A DNA stretch of 61,254 nt from a virus: IMG/VR virus record IMGVR_UViG_3300029787_000030, positions 1,806-63,059 of that record; one strand, written 5' to 3'. The notes beneath the pieces were generated by a model. It saw nothing but the letters and a program-made list of their open reading frames with translations. It did no database searches and was not told where the DNA came from. The stretch's first letter is position 1. Each line of letters begins with the position of its first letter. The position numbers were made by a program, and so were the translations under genes. Below, piece by piece: positions 55,801 to 61,254 of the stretch.

Positions 55801-56142
55801 TTAAGTTATTAATTTTATTCTTACATTTTTCCATTTACCTAATTTTCTAGAATTTTCTACAAGAAAATCTATTGAGTCTGTATATCTTTTATTCATTACA
55901 TCTTGTATCTCCCACATGCCATCTAAATCCCCTGCACCTGATACTTCAATACACATACCAAACTTATAACCTTTTTTTAACATATCCTGTGATACAGCAA
56001 CCCATCGGTGTTGTTCAGGACATCTTTCATCAATTCGTGCGCCTGATGCTGTTATAAATGGCGTAGAATCAGTTTGTTGTGGTACAGCATTATACACTGT
56101 AGCTGTAACCATTAGTATTCCTAATATTTTAGATATTACCAT
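55801..56142 (-). CDS. Secreted 3D-domain (barwin-like) protein
   Basis: 113 residues. A signal peptide (MVISKILGILMVTATVYNAV) precedes the double-psi beta-barrel 3D domain: TPFITASGARIDERCPEQHR; WVAVSQDMLKKGYKFGMCIE; MWEIQDVMNKRYTDSIDFLV. The Asp residues of QDVMNKRYTDSIDF are typical for 3D/RlpA-like murein-active proteins. It is the only gene here with a clear export signal besides the thermonuclease. It could act on peptidoglycan or mimic a host lipoprotein. Confidence 0.7.
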   Translation of the reverse strand: MVISKILGILMVTATVYNAVPQQTDSTPFITASGARIDERCPEQHRWVAVSQDMLKKGYKFGMCIEVSGAGDLDGMWEIQDVMNKRYTDSIDFLVENSRKLGKWKNVRIKLIT

Positions 56143-56428
56143 CGTCTCTTCGTTTTTTGTCTATTTGATCTAGTTTGTCGTTTATTTTGTCTACTTTGTT
56201 TTTAATTATAGCAGCTTTCTCATATTCCTCTTTGTCTTCATATAAGTTCATTAGTGTCATTAGCCTTGCTAACTCACCAACCAGGATCTCTTCCTGAGAC
56301 ATCTGCGTATTAAGTAAAGTAAATAATACATCATTTATATTAAATAATTCTTTTTCCATATTGCTTCTTGCTTGAAGCATTTTTTTAATAACAAGATCTG
56401 CTATCTCTTGTTTTTCTTTATCTGTCAT
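56129..56428 (-). CDS. Small coiled-coil protein
   Basis: 99 residues, all helical: VIKKMLQARSNMEKELFNIN, LNTQMSQEEILVGELARLMT, YEDKEEYEKAAIIKNKVDKI, ending KKRRDDGNI. Its end overlaps the 3D-domain gene start by 14 nt. The YEKAAIIKN..D...DKL pattern is like UvrB/C-motif helices, but no function can be given. Confidence 0.6.
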   Translation of the reverse strand: MTDKEKQEIADLVIKKMLQARSNMEKELFNINDVLFTLLNTQMSQEEILVGELARLMTLMNLYEDKEEYEKAAIIKNKVDKINDKLDQIDKKRRDDGNI

Positions 56429-56429
56429 A

Positions 56430-56801
56430 TTATTCTTCCATTGGATATTTATCTAAGAACTCTTTGTCATTACCTTGTAGATAATAAAATTCATCTTCAA
56501 GTACATCATCAAAATGACATTTATCGTATATATCATCTTCAATATATATTTCAATACTTTCTTTACGTATCTCTTGTATAAGTATTTGACATAAGTCATG
56601 GTCATACATGCAAACATGCTCAGATAAATATAAAGCACCATTACTTGGTTCGCCATTAAATTTAGCTACATATAAATCGTAACCATCTCTAGTTATATCT
56701 GAATACATCGTGTATTCTACATTGCCAATATCATTATAATCGTGTGTGATTGTTGTGCCGTAATGATTGAGCACGGCTGCTACTTTTTCTTCGGTTTCCA
56801 T
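56430..56801 (-). CDS. Small acidic early protein
   Basis: 123 residues, Asp/Glu/Tyr-rich (TITHDYNDIGNVEYTMYSDI; EIYIEDDIYDKCHFDDVLED). It may be a DNA-mimic type or simply acidic. Directly downstream of promoter element B. Not recognised. Acidic small early proteins of phages often bind host enzymes; this is inference. Confidence 0.6.
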   Translation of the reverse strand: METEEKVAAVLNHYGTTITHDYNDIGNVEYTMYSDITRDGYDLYVAKFNGEPSNGALYLSEHVCMYDHDLCQILIQEIRKESIEIYIEDDIYDKCHFDDVLEDEFYYLQGNDKEFLDKYPMEE

Positions 56802-56831
56802 TGGTTTTTATTTGAATTGGTTTGTATAAAT

Positions 56832-56864
56832 ATATTATCTTATAGTAATCGTATTTAATTTGTG
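56832..56864 (-). promoter_or_regulatory. 33-bp promoter-like element, copy B
   Basis: Minus-strand block CACAAATTAAATACGA plus ...AGATAATAT, 31 nt upstream of the acidic gene at 56801. It overlaps the end of the upstream membrane ORF: its ACAAATTAA supplies that gene's last codons and stop. Confidence 0.8.
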
Positions 56865-57028
56865 AACTGTGCTATGAAAGCTATTATGGTAATAATATCT
56901 ATTACAGCAAAAATAAAAAAGTCAATGAAATGTTGCTTTTTATTTAACCAGTCTTGATAGCAACTTAGTGCTAACATACTGAATACAAGTATTATAATAA
57001 GTCCATAAATAAATAAAAAAGTTTCCAT
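56855..57028 (-). CDS. Small two-span membrane protein
   Basis: 57 residues (METFLFIYGLIIILVFSMLA; then LSCYQDWLNKKQHFID; then FFIFAVIDIITIIAFIAQFTN). Two hydrophobic spans. The 3' end lies inside promoter element B. It is immediately downstream of the zinc-finger ORF. Function unknown. Confidence 0.5.
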   Translation of the reverse strand: METFLFIYGLIIILVFSMLALSCYQDWLNKKQHFIDFFIFAVIDIITIIAFIAQFTN

Positions 57029-57029
57029 A

Positions 57030-57137
57030 TTAAAATATTATTTTTACTTTTTTATCTTTGTTACACTTACCACATTTAACTCTGTCTGTAGCATTAAATG
57101 CATTGCAATTAGCACATTGCCAAGCTAAAGTTCTCAT
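57030..57137 (-). CDS. Tiny RanBP2-type zinc finger protein
   Basis: 35 residues from the ATG at 57137: MRTLAWQCANCNAFNATDRV then KCGKCNKDKKVKIIF. The W-x-C-x2-C-x3-N-x6-C-x2-C spacing is the RanBP2-type zinc finger. A longer frame to 57248 would read through the tRNA-like gene, so the short start is chosen. Probably binds RNA or protein. Confidence 0.6.
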   Translation of the reverse strand: MRTLAWQCANCNAFNATDRVKCGKCNKDKKVKIIF

Positions 57138-57151
57138 AACTTTAAATTTAG

Positions 57152-57239
57152 CTGTAAGGGGAGGGTTCGAACCTCCACGACAACCGAAGCTGTCACCATC
57201 GAGATAGGATGGCGTGTCTTCCTGTTCCACCACCTTACA
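57152..57239 (-). tRNA. tRNA-like gene, class II fold, anticodon reads AUC
   Basis: Acceptor TGTAAGG/CCTTACA, D arm GTG/CAC, anticodon stem CCATC/GATGG with loop CTATCTC, long variable arm ACAGC-TTCG-GTTGT, T arm GGAGG-TTCGAAC-CCTCC, discriminator G. The five stems close perfectly apart from one G-U pair. A long variable arm is normal only for Leu, Ser and Tyr, yet the loop centre is ATC (reads GAU, Asp), and position 37 is a pyrimidine. The D arm GTGGAACAGGAAGACAC is Leu-like, but Leu tRNAs have A73. The isotype is uncertain and the gene may be decayed. CCA is not encoded. Confidence 0.75.
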
Positions 57240-57282
57240 GTCAATCAAACTAAACTAACTAAACTACTACTACTAAATAGTG

Positions 57283-57675
57283 TCATAAAAATCTTTTGCT
57301 ATGATCATTATCATAATCTGTCTCAAGAAACTCTATTTTATTCAATATTTTTTTACATAAATCATTATCTAAACCAAATAATTGGTCTTTAGCTTCCTCC
57401 CTTGGTAACATTCTAGTGTCTATGTGTAGGTTAAAAGGAAAGTATGTTATGCACAAATCTACAACTCTTTGATCAAAAAGTTCTTTATCTATGAATAAAT
57501 TCTCATGTACAGAGAAACTATTTGCAGACTTTAGTGTATAGCATCTATCTTGACACGCAGTCATACCATATATGATTTCATATGGTATATGATTTTTGTT
57601 TACTTGTTCTTGAGTTAGATCTTTATATACAATAAGCTCAAGCTTTGCTGACACTTGTTGTTGTAGACTATTCAT
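57283..57675 (-). CDS. Hypothetical early protein
   Basis: 130 residues with the start at 57675 (MNSLQQQVSAKLELIVYKDL), overlapping the previous gene's stop (REYE* / ATGAATAG). The longer frame from 57759 runs over the neighbouring gene and is rejected. Contains HIPYEIIYGMTACQDRCYTL, two Cys, and HIDTRMLPREEAKDQLFGLD. No family recognised. Confidence 0.6.
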   Translation of the reverse strand: MNSLQQQVSAKLELIVYKDLTQEQVNKNHIPYEIIYGMTACQDRCYTLKSANSFSVHENLFIDKELFDQRVVDLCITYFPFNLHIDTRMLPREEAKDQLFGLDNDLCKKILNKIEFLETDYDNDHSKRFL

Positions 57676-57859
57676 ATTCTCTGATAACTGTAAGACCCAA
57701 CTGATGTGCTGCATAGTTAACATGCGTGCTAGTAGTTTTTGAGTACCACTTAGGTACAATCATTTTACCATCAGATATTGTTGCAACCTTAGTGTTATAA
57801 CTCCATATGGCACCATCGTGCATGCGTAAATTCTCTTTATATCTATTAAATTTTTTCAT
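57668..57859 (-). CDS. Small protein with WSYNTKVA..KWYSKTTSTHVNYAA motif
   Basis: 63 residues. WSYNTKVATISDGKMIVPKW and YSKTTSTHVNYAAHQLGLTV form a compact beta-alpha domain seen often in phage and plasmid ORFs. The role is unknown. The stop overlaps the next gene by 8 nt and the start overlaps the preceding gene's end by 14 nt. Confidence 0.65.
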   Translation of the reverse strand: MKKFNRYKENLRMHDGAIWSYNTKVATISDGKMIVPKWYSKTTSTHVNYAAHQLGLTVIREYE

Positions 57860-58049
57860 AACTTTTGTTTTTATATACTTCTTTTAATCTTTCAAAATCT
57901 TCTTTAACTTGATCTATGGTCATATTGTTATACATTTCTTTAACATTATCTACATTGCCTGGTGACATATGATTTGAGCTAAGAGACATTGTTATTATAG
58001 CATTGACCATAAAATTTTTATTTAACTTTATGTCACGTTCGTCGTTCAT
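57846..58049 (-). CDS. Small helical protein downstream of element E
   Basis: 67 residues from the ATG at 58049 (MNDERDIKLNKNFMVNAIIT). An ATG at 58064 also exists, but it lies inside the promoter-like element E (GATAATAT), so transcription starting from E would begin near 58049 and give a leaderless or near-leaderless message. Helices MYNNMTIDQVKEDFERLKEV. Function unknown. Confidence 0.5.
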   Translation of the reverse strand: MNDERDIKLNKNFMVNAIITMSLSSNHMSPGNVDNVKEMYNNMTIDQVKEDFERLKEVYKNKSYEKI

Positions 58050-58053
58050 ATCA

Positions 58054-58086
58054 ATATTATCCATCTATTGTCGTATTAAATTTGTG
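58054..58086 (-). promoter_or_regulatory. 33-bp promoter-like element, copy E
   Basis: Minus-strand CACAAATTTAATACGA, then ATAATAT end at the same 33-bp length as the other copies. It lies in the 3' end of the upstream gene. The intervening bases contain CAATAGATG, which differ from other copies. Confidence 0.65.
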
Positions 58087-58230
58087 TTTGTAACCGTTCT
58101 TTGTTACTCTTTGAGCACTATAAATCCAGTCCCTAATTTTATTAGAGAATACAAAATTGTATTTGCATACTCTAGTTTCAGGATCATTATAGTAAGATAT
58201 ATCAATCTGTTTTGGTATCTTTTGTTCCAT
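58057..58230 (-). CDS. Paralogue of the neighbouring zinc protein's C-terminal half
   Basis: 57 residues: MEQKIPKQIDISYYNDPETR then VCKYNFVFSNKIRDWIYSAQ and a Thr/Lys tail. YNFVFSNKIRDWI matches YNFVFSNDIEDWI in the adjacent gene (58202), so the two share a module, here without the zinc-ribbon. The start overlaps that gene's end by 29 nt. Function unknown. Confidence 0.6.
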   Translation of the reverse strand: MEQKIPKQIDISYYNDPETRVCKYNFVFSNKIRDWIYSAQRVTKNGYKHKFNTTIDG

Positions 58231-58546
58231 TTTCTTTTATTAGTTTAGCTTTTCTTTTGTCAGCGTACTTCTCTCTTTTGCGCCTTAACTTGCTACCTAT
58301 CCAGTCTTCTATATCATTTGAAAACACAAAGTTGTAGCCGTTATCTGCTATAGGTGATTCTTTACCTTTAATTATAGCATTTATATTTGCTGATGAAAAT
58401 CTTGGATCATCAACACCCATAACATTACGCCTGTAGTTTGCATTATACTTTGATCCACAGTATGGTGAACAAAACTTTTTTCTTTTGTGCATTTTACCAC
58501 ACTCTAAGCATGGCTTTTCAATAAAAGCATATTTATGTTGATTCAT
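58202..58546 (-). CDS. Zinc-ribbon protein
   Basis: 114 residues. KPCLECGKMHKRKKFCSPYC (residues ~12-31) gives four Cys in a C-x2-C ... C-x3-C ribbon; then GYNFVFSNDIEDWIGSKLRR and a basic tail. The FCSxxC motif is typical of small phage zinc-binding proteins and some HNH-related ribbons, but no catalytic His-Asn-His pattern is visible. Likely nucleic acid binding. Confidence 0.65.
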   Translation of the reverse strand: MNQHKYAFIEKPCLECGKMHKRKKFCSPYCGSKYNANYRRNVMGVDDPRFSSANINAIIKGKESPIADNGYNFVFSNDIEDWIGSKLRRKREKYADKRKAKLIKENGTKDTKTD

Positions 58547-58691
58547 TGAGGTCTAACAATTGTTTAATTATATATTTTTTTCTAAACTTCATTAGCTTAT
58601 CTGCTATATTAAACCATTTTCTTTTTAATATAAAGTTTAATATATAAGATGTTATATCAAGTAGTTTGTTCAACACAGTTCTTTTGTTCAT
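58533..58691 (-). CDS. Small basic membrane-associated peptide
   Basis: 52 residues: MNKRTVLNKLLDITSYILNF, ILKRKWFNIADKLMKFRKKY, IIKQLLDLNEST. Amphipathic and basic with a mild hydrophobic span. The start lies inside the preceding gene (35-nt overlap) and the stop overlaps the next gene start by 14 nt. It has no independent leader. Real but low confidence. Confidence 0.45.
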   Translation of the reverse strand: MNKRTVLNKLLDITSYILNFILKRKWFNIADKLMKFRKKYIIKQLLDLNEST

Positions 58692-59004
58692 ACTCTTTTA
58701 AATATTCTTGCATTTCCCATATATCTTCAAACAATATCCTAGCATAAGTATAATTACCATTTGGTGATGTTACTTTTTTCTTAGGATTTATCTGATGCAA
58801 TATTAAGTTTTTAGTAGACATAACTTTGTCTCTGTAATATAGAGATCCATGTCTTTTCTTATACCAACCTTGCCAGTCAGGATCATTAATCCAACTAGGA
58901 CTAACTCTAATATAACCTGTTTTAGGATATATTACACCTATGCGATTATCTTTTAGCCGATAATACATAGCTTGGGTTTTATCCATTATTTTAATTAGCT
59001 TCAT
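58657..59004 (-). CDS. Hypothetical early protein
   Basis: 115 residues. YYRLKDNRIGVIYPKTGYIR and PDWQGWYKKRHGSLYYRDKV look beta-rich; the C-terminus IWEMQEYLKEYEQKNCVEQT is helical. An alternative start at residue 7 is possible. Overlaps the small basic peptide gene by 35 nt. Not recognised. Confidence 0.6.
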   Translation of the reverse strand: MKLIKIMDKTQAMYYRLKDNRIGVIYPKTGYIRVSPSWINDPDWQGWYKKRHGSLYYRDKVMSTKNLILHQINPKKKVTSPNGNYTYARILFEDIWEMQEYLKEYEQKNCVEQTT

Positions 59005-59007
59005 AGT

Positions 59008-59256
59008 TTAGAATCTTTGAGGGTAATCATCACTTGTTACAAGTTTTTGTAGTCTTTCAGACAAGTCATCACCTAGTAAATTACGTACAGTATTTATATC
59101 TTGTACATGTATAGGTTTGTTAGCTAACAGTTTTTTTAGTGTTTTATCTACAACTGTTAAGTCTTCGCGTAATATACTCAACCTACCTTGTATGTCAGAG
59201 TATATTCTTATTAATCGTTTTTCACGTTCCATAAAATACCATTCAGGTTTAAACAT
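59008..59256 (-). CDS. Small coiled-coil protein
   Basis: 82 residues: MFKPEWYFMEREKRLIRIYS and DIQGRLSILREDLTVVDKTL are helical, followed by KLLANKPIHVQDINTVRNLL. The stop is 3 nt before the next gene's start. Function unknown. Confidence 0.6.
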   Translation of the reverse strand: MFKPEWYFMEREKRLIRIYSDIQGRLSILREDLTVVDKTLKKLLANKPIHVQDINTVRNLLGDDLSERLQKLVTSDDYPQRF

Positions 59257-59402
59257 TATAAAAAAGTTTTAGTTGCTGAAACAAACGCCATAGCAAATAT
59301 GGTTGCCATTATTATTATACCTAGCCAACCAAGAATTACATATCTTGTTTGTTTAGACTTAGAGTATTTACTAAAGTCGTTGTGTTGGTTATGTACTCTC
59401 AT
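59256..59402 (-). CDS. 48-residue single-span membrane protein
   Basis: MRVHNQHNDFSKYSKSKQTR is a basic N-terminus, then YVILGWLGIIIMATIFAMAF and VSATKTFL. One N-in membrane span. The start overlaps the upstream stop and its own stop overlaps the next gene start (TAATG). Unknown; small early membrane peptides can modify host envelope processes. Confidence 0.55.
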   Translation of the reverse strand: MRVHNQHNDFSKYSKSKQTRYVILGWLGIIIMATIFAMAFVSATKTFL

Positions 59403-59626
59403 TACTCGCCGTGTATAGCATTTGCTTTATTGATTTTATCAAGTAAACGCTTAGGCATATGACTGTAATATAATTCTTTTACATCATCAGTGTTGCCAAG
59501 TTCATCCATAGCATCGTAAATAGCTCGCTGTGACTGCACGCCATTGAGCCATTTGCTGTGATCATCACTGTAGTGGTAGTACCAGTCATGGCACCGAAGT
59601 AGGTTTATTAAAGTTGTGGTATCCAT
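59402..59626 (-). CDS. Small early protein downstream of element C
   Basis: 74 residues: LLRCHDWYYHYSDDHSKWLN, a Trp/Tyr/His-rich start, then GVQSQRAIYDAMDELGNTDD. Helical. It is the first gene after promoter element C. The family is unknown to me. Confidence 0.6.
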   Translation of the reverse strand: MDTTTLINLLRCHDWYYHYSDDHSKWLNGVQSQRAIYDAMDELGNTDDVKELYYSHMPKRLLDKINKANAIHGE

Positions 59627-59652
59627 AGGTTTATTTGTTTATTTATTTATAT

Positions 59653-59685
59653 ATATTATCTGTAGTAAATCGTATTTAATTTGTG
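59653..59685 (-). promoter_or_regulatory. 33-bp promoter-like element, copy C
   Basis: CACAAATTAAATACGA and CAGATAATAT on the minus strand, 27 nt upstream of the ATG at 59626. As in copy B, ACAAATTAA supplies the last codons and stop of the preceding gene. Confidence 0.8.
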
Positions 59686-60077
59686 TTCTGTGTTTGGTCA
59701 GGTACAATTATATCAAATCTATCTTCAATATATCTTTGAATATCTTCAGTAGCATCATAGTCTAAGTTTATATTAGATATTGAAACTTCATTATTATATC
59801 CTATTTCAAACTCAGGATTGAAGTCATTTATATTATCAGCTGTTGAGTCTAATATAGTTGACACCATGTCAGCTAAATCTTTAACCATAATTTCAAAATC
59901 ACTTTCTAATATTTTAGGTTTTTCTAGTATCATAATATCTTCTTTTAGTGAATTTATTTGGTTTTGCATCCGCTCGTTAGCAGTGTTATTATATTCTATT
60001 TGTCTAGTAAGATCCTTGATCTTTACTAGCAGATTGATTTTCTGCTGCTCTTCTACTGGATTTGTTCTTTCATTCAT
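59676..60077 (-). CDS. Coiled-coil early protein
   Basis: 133 residues with the start at 60077 (MNERTNPVEEQQKINLLVKI), which overlaps the thermonuclease stop (TATGAATGA); the extended frame from 60131 is rejected. A coiled coil (DLTRQIEYNNTANERMQNQI NSLKED) is followed by an acidic, Asn-rich C-terminal domain. Function unknown. Confidence 0.65.
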   Translation of the reverse strand: MNERTNPVEEQQKINLLVKIKDLTRQIEYNNTANERMQNQINSLKEDIMILEKPKILESDFEIMVKDLADMVSTILDSTADNINDFNPEFEIGYNNEVSISNINLDYDATEDIQRYIEDRFDIIVPDQTQNTN

Positions 60078-60468
60078 AGCTATTATATTGTTTGAATTTG
60101 TTAAAATAAAAGTAATTGTATTGCTTTGCATAACCTTGTTTAAGCATTAGTAGATTAACATCTTGGCCATTTAAATATACATAGCGTAGTAGTCTACCAT
60201 ACTTATCTTCGTTATGCGAGTAATTATCTTTTTGTAGTGTAATAGTTTTATCTTTTATTAAGTTGTATAAATACATTTTAGATTCAATACCTTGTAATGT
60301 TTGTAACTCAGGTGCATCTATACCTATCATGCGTATTATATCGCCTTTGTTAGTTATAAATGTATCACCATCAATAACTCTGTATACTTTAGTACTTCTG
60401 TTTAAGTATATAATATATAATACTAGTAAACATAAGATTAGTGCCAGCATATTTTTATTACGCTTCAT
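60070..60468 (-). CDS. Membrane-anchored thermonuclease (SNase fold)
   Basis: 132 residues. A signal-anchor (KNMLALILCLLVLYIIYLNR, residues ~5-24) precedes the SNase domain: YRVIDGDTFITNKG (D33, D35), RMIGIDAPE (R46, D51, E54), and EDKYGRLLRYVYLNGQDVNL with the second Arg. The calcium and catalytic residues of staphylococcal nuclease are all represented. It probably acts outside the inner membrane or faces the periplasm, so it may degrade host or competing DNA there. Confidence 0.82.
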   Translation of the reverse strand: MKRNKNMLALILCLLVLYIIYLNRSTKVYRVIDGDTFITNKGDIIRMIGIDAPELQTLQGIESKMYLYNLIKDKTITLQKDNYSHNEDKYGRLLRYVYLNGQDVNLLMLKQGYAKQYNYFYFNKFKQYNSYE

Positions 60469-60649
60469 AATCTAGTTTGAGCTTACGTAGTATTTCATCT
60501 CTTTCTTGTAGATAGAATTTAGGACCTATTAGTAGATTCTTATCAGGATATTGCTCTTGATACTCTACTACATTATCATGTAATTTAGTTAAATGATTAT
60601 GTATACATTCAGCTAAAATAGTCTTTTGAAAGTATGTTAATTTATTCAT
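60458..60649 (-). CDS. Small early protein
   Basis: 63 residues from the ATG at 60649 (MNKLTYFQKTILAECIHNHL); the upstream ATG at 60658 lies inside the preceding gene and is less likely. Helical with EYQEQYPDKNLLIGPKFYLQ. It overlaps the next gene by 11 nt. Not recognised. Confidence 0.55.
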   Translation of the reverse strand: MNKLTYFQKTILAECIHNHLTKLHDNVVEYQEQYPDKNLLIGPKFYLQERDEILRKLKLDYEA

Positions 60650-60803
60650 CTTCGTCAAACTCTAGTTTAATGTTATATTCATTTGCCACTCGCTTCATTA
60701 ATACTGAAACGTAGTATTTTTTATCTCTTGTCATCTCACATAAAAATCCTGACAAGTAGTCAAGTGCATCTAAGCACTCTGAGTGTTTTACTTTGTTTAT
60801 CAT
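60642..60803 (-). CDS. 53-residue early protein
   Basis: MINKVKHSECLDALDYLSGF, LCEMTRDKKYYVSVLMKRVA, NEYNIKLEFDEDE. Helical with an acidic tip. The start overlaps the previous stop (ATGA) and its TAA lies within the next gene's start (GATGAATAA). Translation is inferred from this chain of overlaps. Confidence 0.5.
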   Translation of the reverse strand: MINKVKHSECLDALDYLSGFLCEMTRDKKYYVSVLMKRVANEYNIKLEFDEDE

Positions 60804-60964
60804 ACATATATAAATTTTATTTGTGCATTTTGTTTATCTTCAGATTTAGCTTGCACACCAATTGCTTCATAATAGTGTATTGGATTTATAAATTGTACAA
60901 GCTTACCTTCGTAAGTTATAACCATATTTGATTTTTTCTTTTGATCTTCCCAAAGCCAATCCAT
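60800..60964 (-). CDS. 54-residue early protein downstream of element D
   Basis: MDWLWEDQKKKSNMVITYEG, KLVQFINPIHYYEAIGVQAK, SEDKQNAQIKFIYV. Beta-rich. It is the first gene downstream of promoter element D (20 nt). Its 3' end coincidentally resembles a weak promoter block. Confidence 0.5.
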   Translation of the reverse strand: MDWLWEDQKKKSNMVITYEGKLVQFINPIHYYEAIGVQAKSEDKQNAQIKFIYV

Positions 60965-60983
60965 ATTTTTATTTTTTATATTT

Positions 60984-61016
60984 ATATTATCTGTAGTTAA
61001 TCGTTTTTAAATTGTG
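60984..61016 (-). promoter_or_regulatory. 33-bp promoter-like element, copy D
   Basis: CACAATTTAAAAACGA and CAGATAATAT on the minus strand, 20 nt upstream of the ATG at 60964. It overlaps the last codons of the gene at 60997. Spacing is identical to the four other copies. Confidence 0.75.
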
Positions 61017-61203
61017 CAGGTACACTTACTGAATACTCTGTTTTACTTTTGTACATTTTTCTTCTTATTGCTTCTATCATTAGTGCTTGATCTTGCCATT
61101 CTGCAGTATCTCTTTCACCTGCATGCCAAAGTGTATAGCACTCTTCTTTGTAGTTAATTAGTGCCACCTCTAGTATCTCTTTTTCTTTTTCAGTTAGTTT
61201 CAT
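60997..61203 (-). CDS. Small early protein
   Basis: 68 residues: MKLTEKEKEILEVALINYKE, ECYTLWHAGERDTAEWQDQA, then LMIEAIRRKMYKS. Helical; the end lies inside promoter element D. The start is inside the next upstream small ORF. Not recognised. Confidence 0.55.
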   Translation of the reverse strand: MKLTEKEKEILEVALINYKEECYTLWHAGERDTAEWQDQALMIEAIRRKMYKSKTEYSVSVPAQFKND

Positions 61204-61254
61204 ATGTTAAATGTTTGTTTACAAATTCTTTATAATCTTTTACTAGTTGCTGCA
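61190..61254 (-). CDS. Partial small ORF at the right edge; start completed if genome is circular
   Basis: Reads QQLVKDYKEFVNKHLTYETN then stop. The window's last bases supply TG of the first codon. If base 1 of the window is joined (complement A), an ATG is formed, giving MQQLVKDYKEFVNKHLTYET N (21 residues). It overlaps the next gene start by 14 nt. This supports a circular or terminally redundant genome opened here, but the peptide is very short. Confidence 0.4.
   Translation of the reverse strand, partial: QQLVKDYKEFVNKHLTYETN

Noticed and set aside
57138-57248. N-terminal extension of the zinc-finger ORF
   Set aside because: It would translate the tRNA-like gene (reads RGGSNPP from the T arm). 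The ATG at 57137 is preferred.
59818-60150. Plus-strand ORF opposite the coiled-coil and SNase genes
   Set aside because: Hydrophobic Ser/Leu-rich antisense shadow in the leftward arm; no leader or conserved pattern.
60805-60833. Possible sixth copy of the 33-bp promoter element
   Set aside because: Only the outer blocks (CACAAATAAAAT and GATAA) resemble it; the middle ACGA is missing and it codes for the end of a small gene.

Overview
The window reads as a nearly complete, possibly whole, genome of a lytic tailed phage with a short-tail (podovirus-type) virion plan. It is AT-rich (hand counts of sample lines mostly give 22-30% GC). Start codons are preceded by A/T-rich leaders such as AAAATTATG, with no Shine-Dalgarno GGAGG. 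With the marine-phage character of many small proteins, this points to a Bacteroidota host, probably marine Flavobacteriia; the host call is inference. I see no integrase, repressor/integration module, CRISPR array or insertion sequence.

There are two convergent arms. The rightward arm (93-45672) holds late genes in order: small Lys-rich proteins; a giant S74-chaperone tail fibre; more tiny basic proteins; an overlapping GroEL/GroES pair; a winged-helix-like protein; a holin-like protein; a run of fibre genes; small proteins including a probable tandem GroES-fold protein; the packaging and head genes (small terminase candidate, large terminase, portal, scaffold candidate, major capsid protein, then a terminator hairpin); connector and tail-nozzle proteins; ejection-type proteins including one of 2377 residues; a DUF5675-type lysis enzyme; and seven tiny basic proteins. 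The leftward arm (61254-45695) holds early/middle genes: many small ORFs, a thermonuclease, zinc-finger proteins, a tRNA-like gene, a secreted 3D-domain protein, a helix-turn-helix protein, a sigma-70-like factor, ERF annealing protein, PD-(D/E)XK exonuclease, SSB-like protein, primase-helicase, a dCMP-hydroxymethylase-like enzyme, two MazG-type proteins, a PD-(D/E)XK endonuclease and class Ia ribonucleotide reductase.

The leftward genes carry a repeated promoter-like element: five copies, each exactly 33 bp, with CACAA..TTAAATACGA-type and GATAATAT blocks at fixed spacing. It is absent from the late arm and is a good candidate target for the phage sigma factor. A second shared element (GTAAGGGGCTAWTGTCA, TGTGACAWTAG half-sites) lies at the window's left end and over the start codon of the helix-turn-helix gene. 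If the window is closed into a circle, base 1 completes an ATG for the partial gene at the right edge, so the window may be a complete permuted genome opened in the divergent control region.

Functionally the phage seems to supply its own dNTPs (NrdA/NrdB, MazG-like housekeeping), perhaps a modified cytosine (Asn-to-Asp change in the ThyA-fold enzyme), a primase-helicase and Exo/ERF recombination, but no recognisable DNA or RNA polymerase. It brings a chaperonin and two different GroES-type proteins. Several conserved genes contain short, sharply bounded stretches with about 50% GC, often over catalytic motifs.
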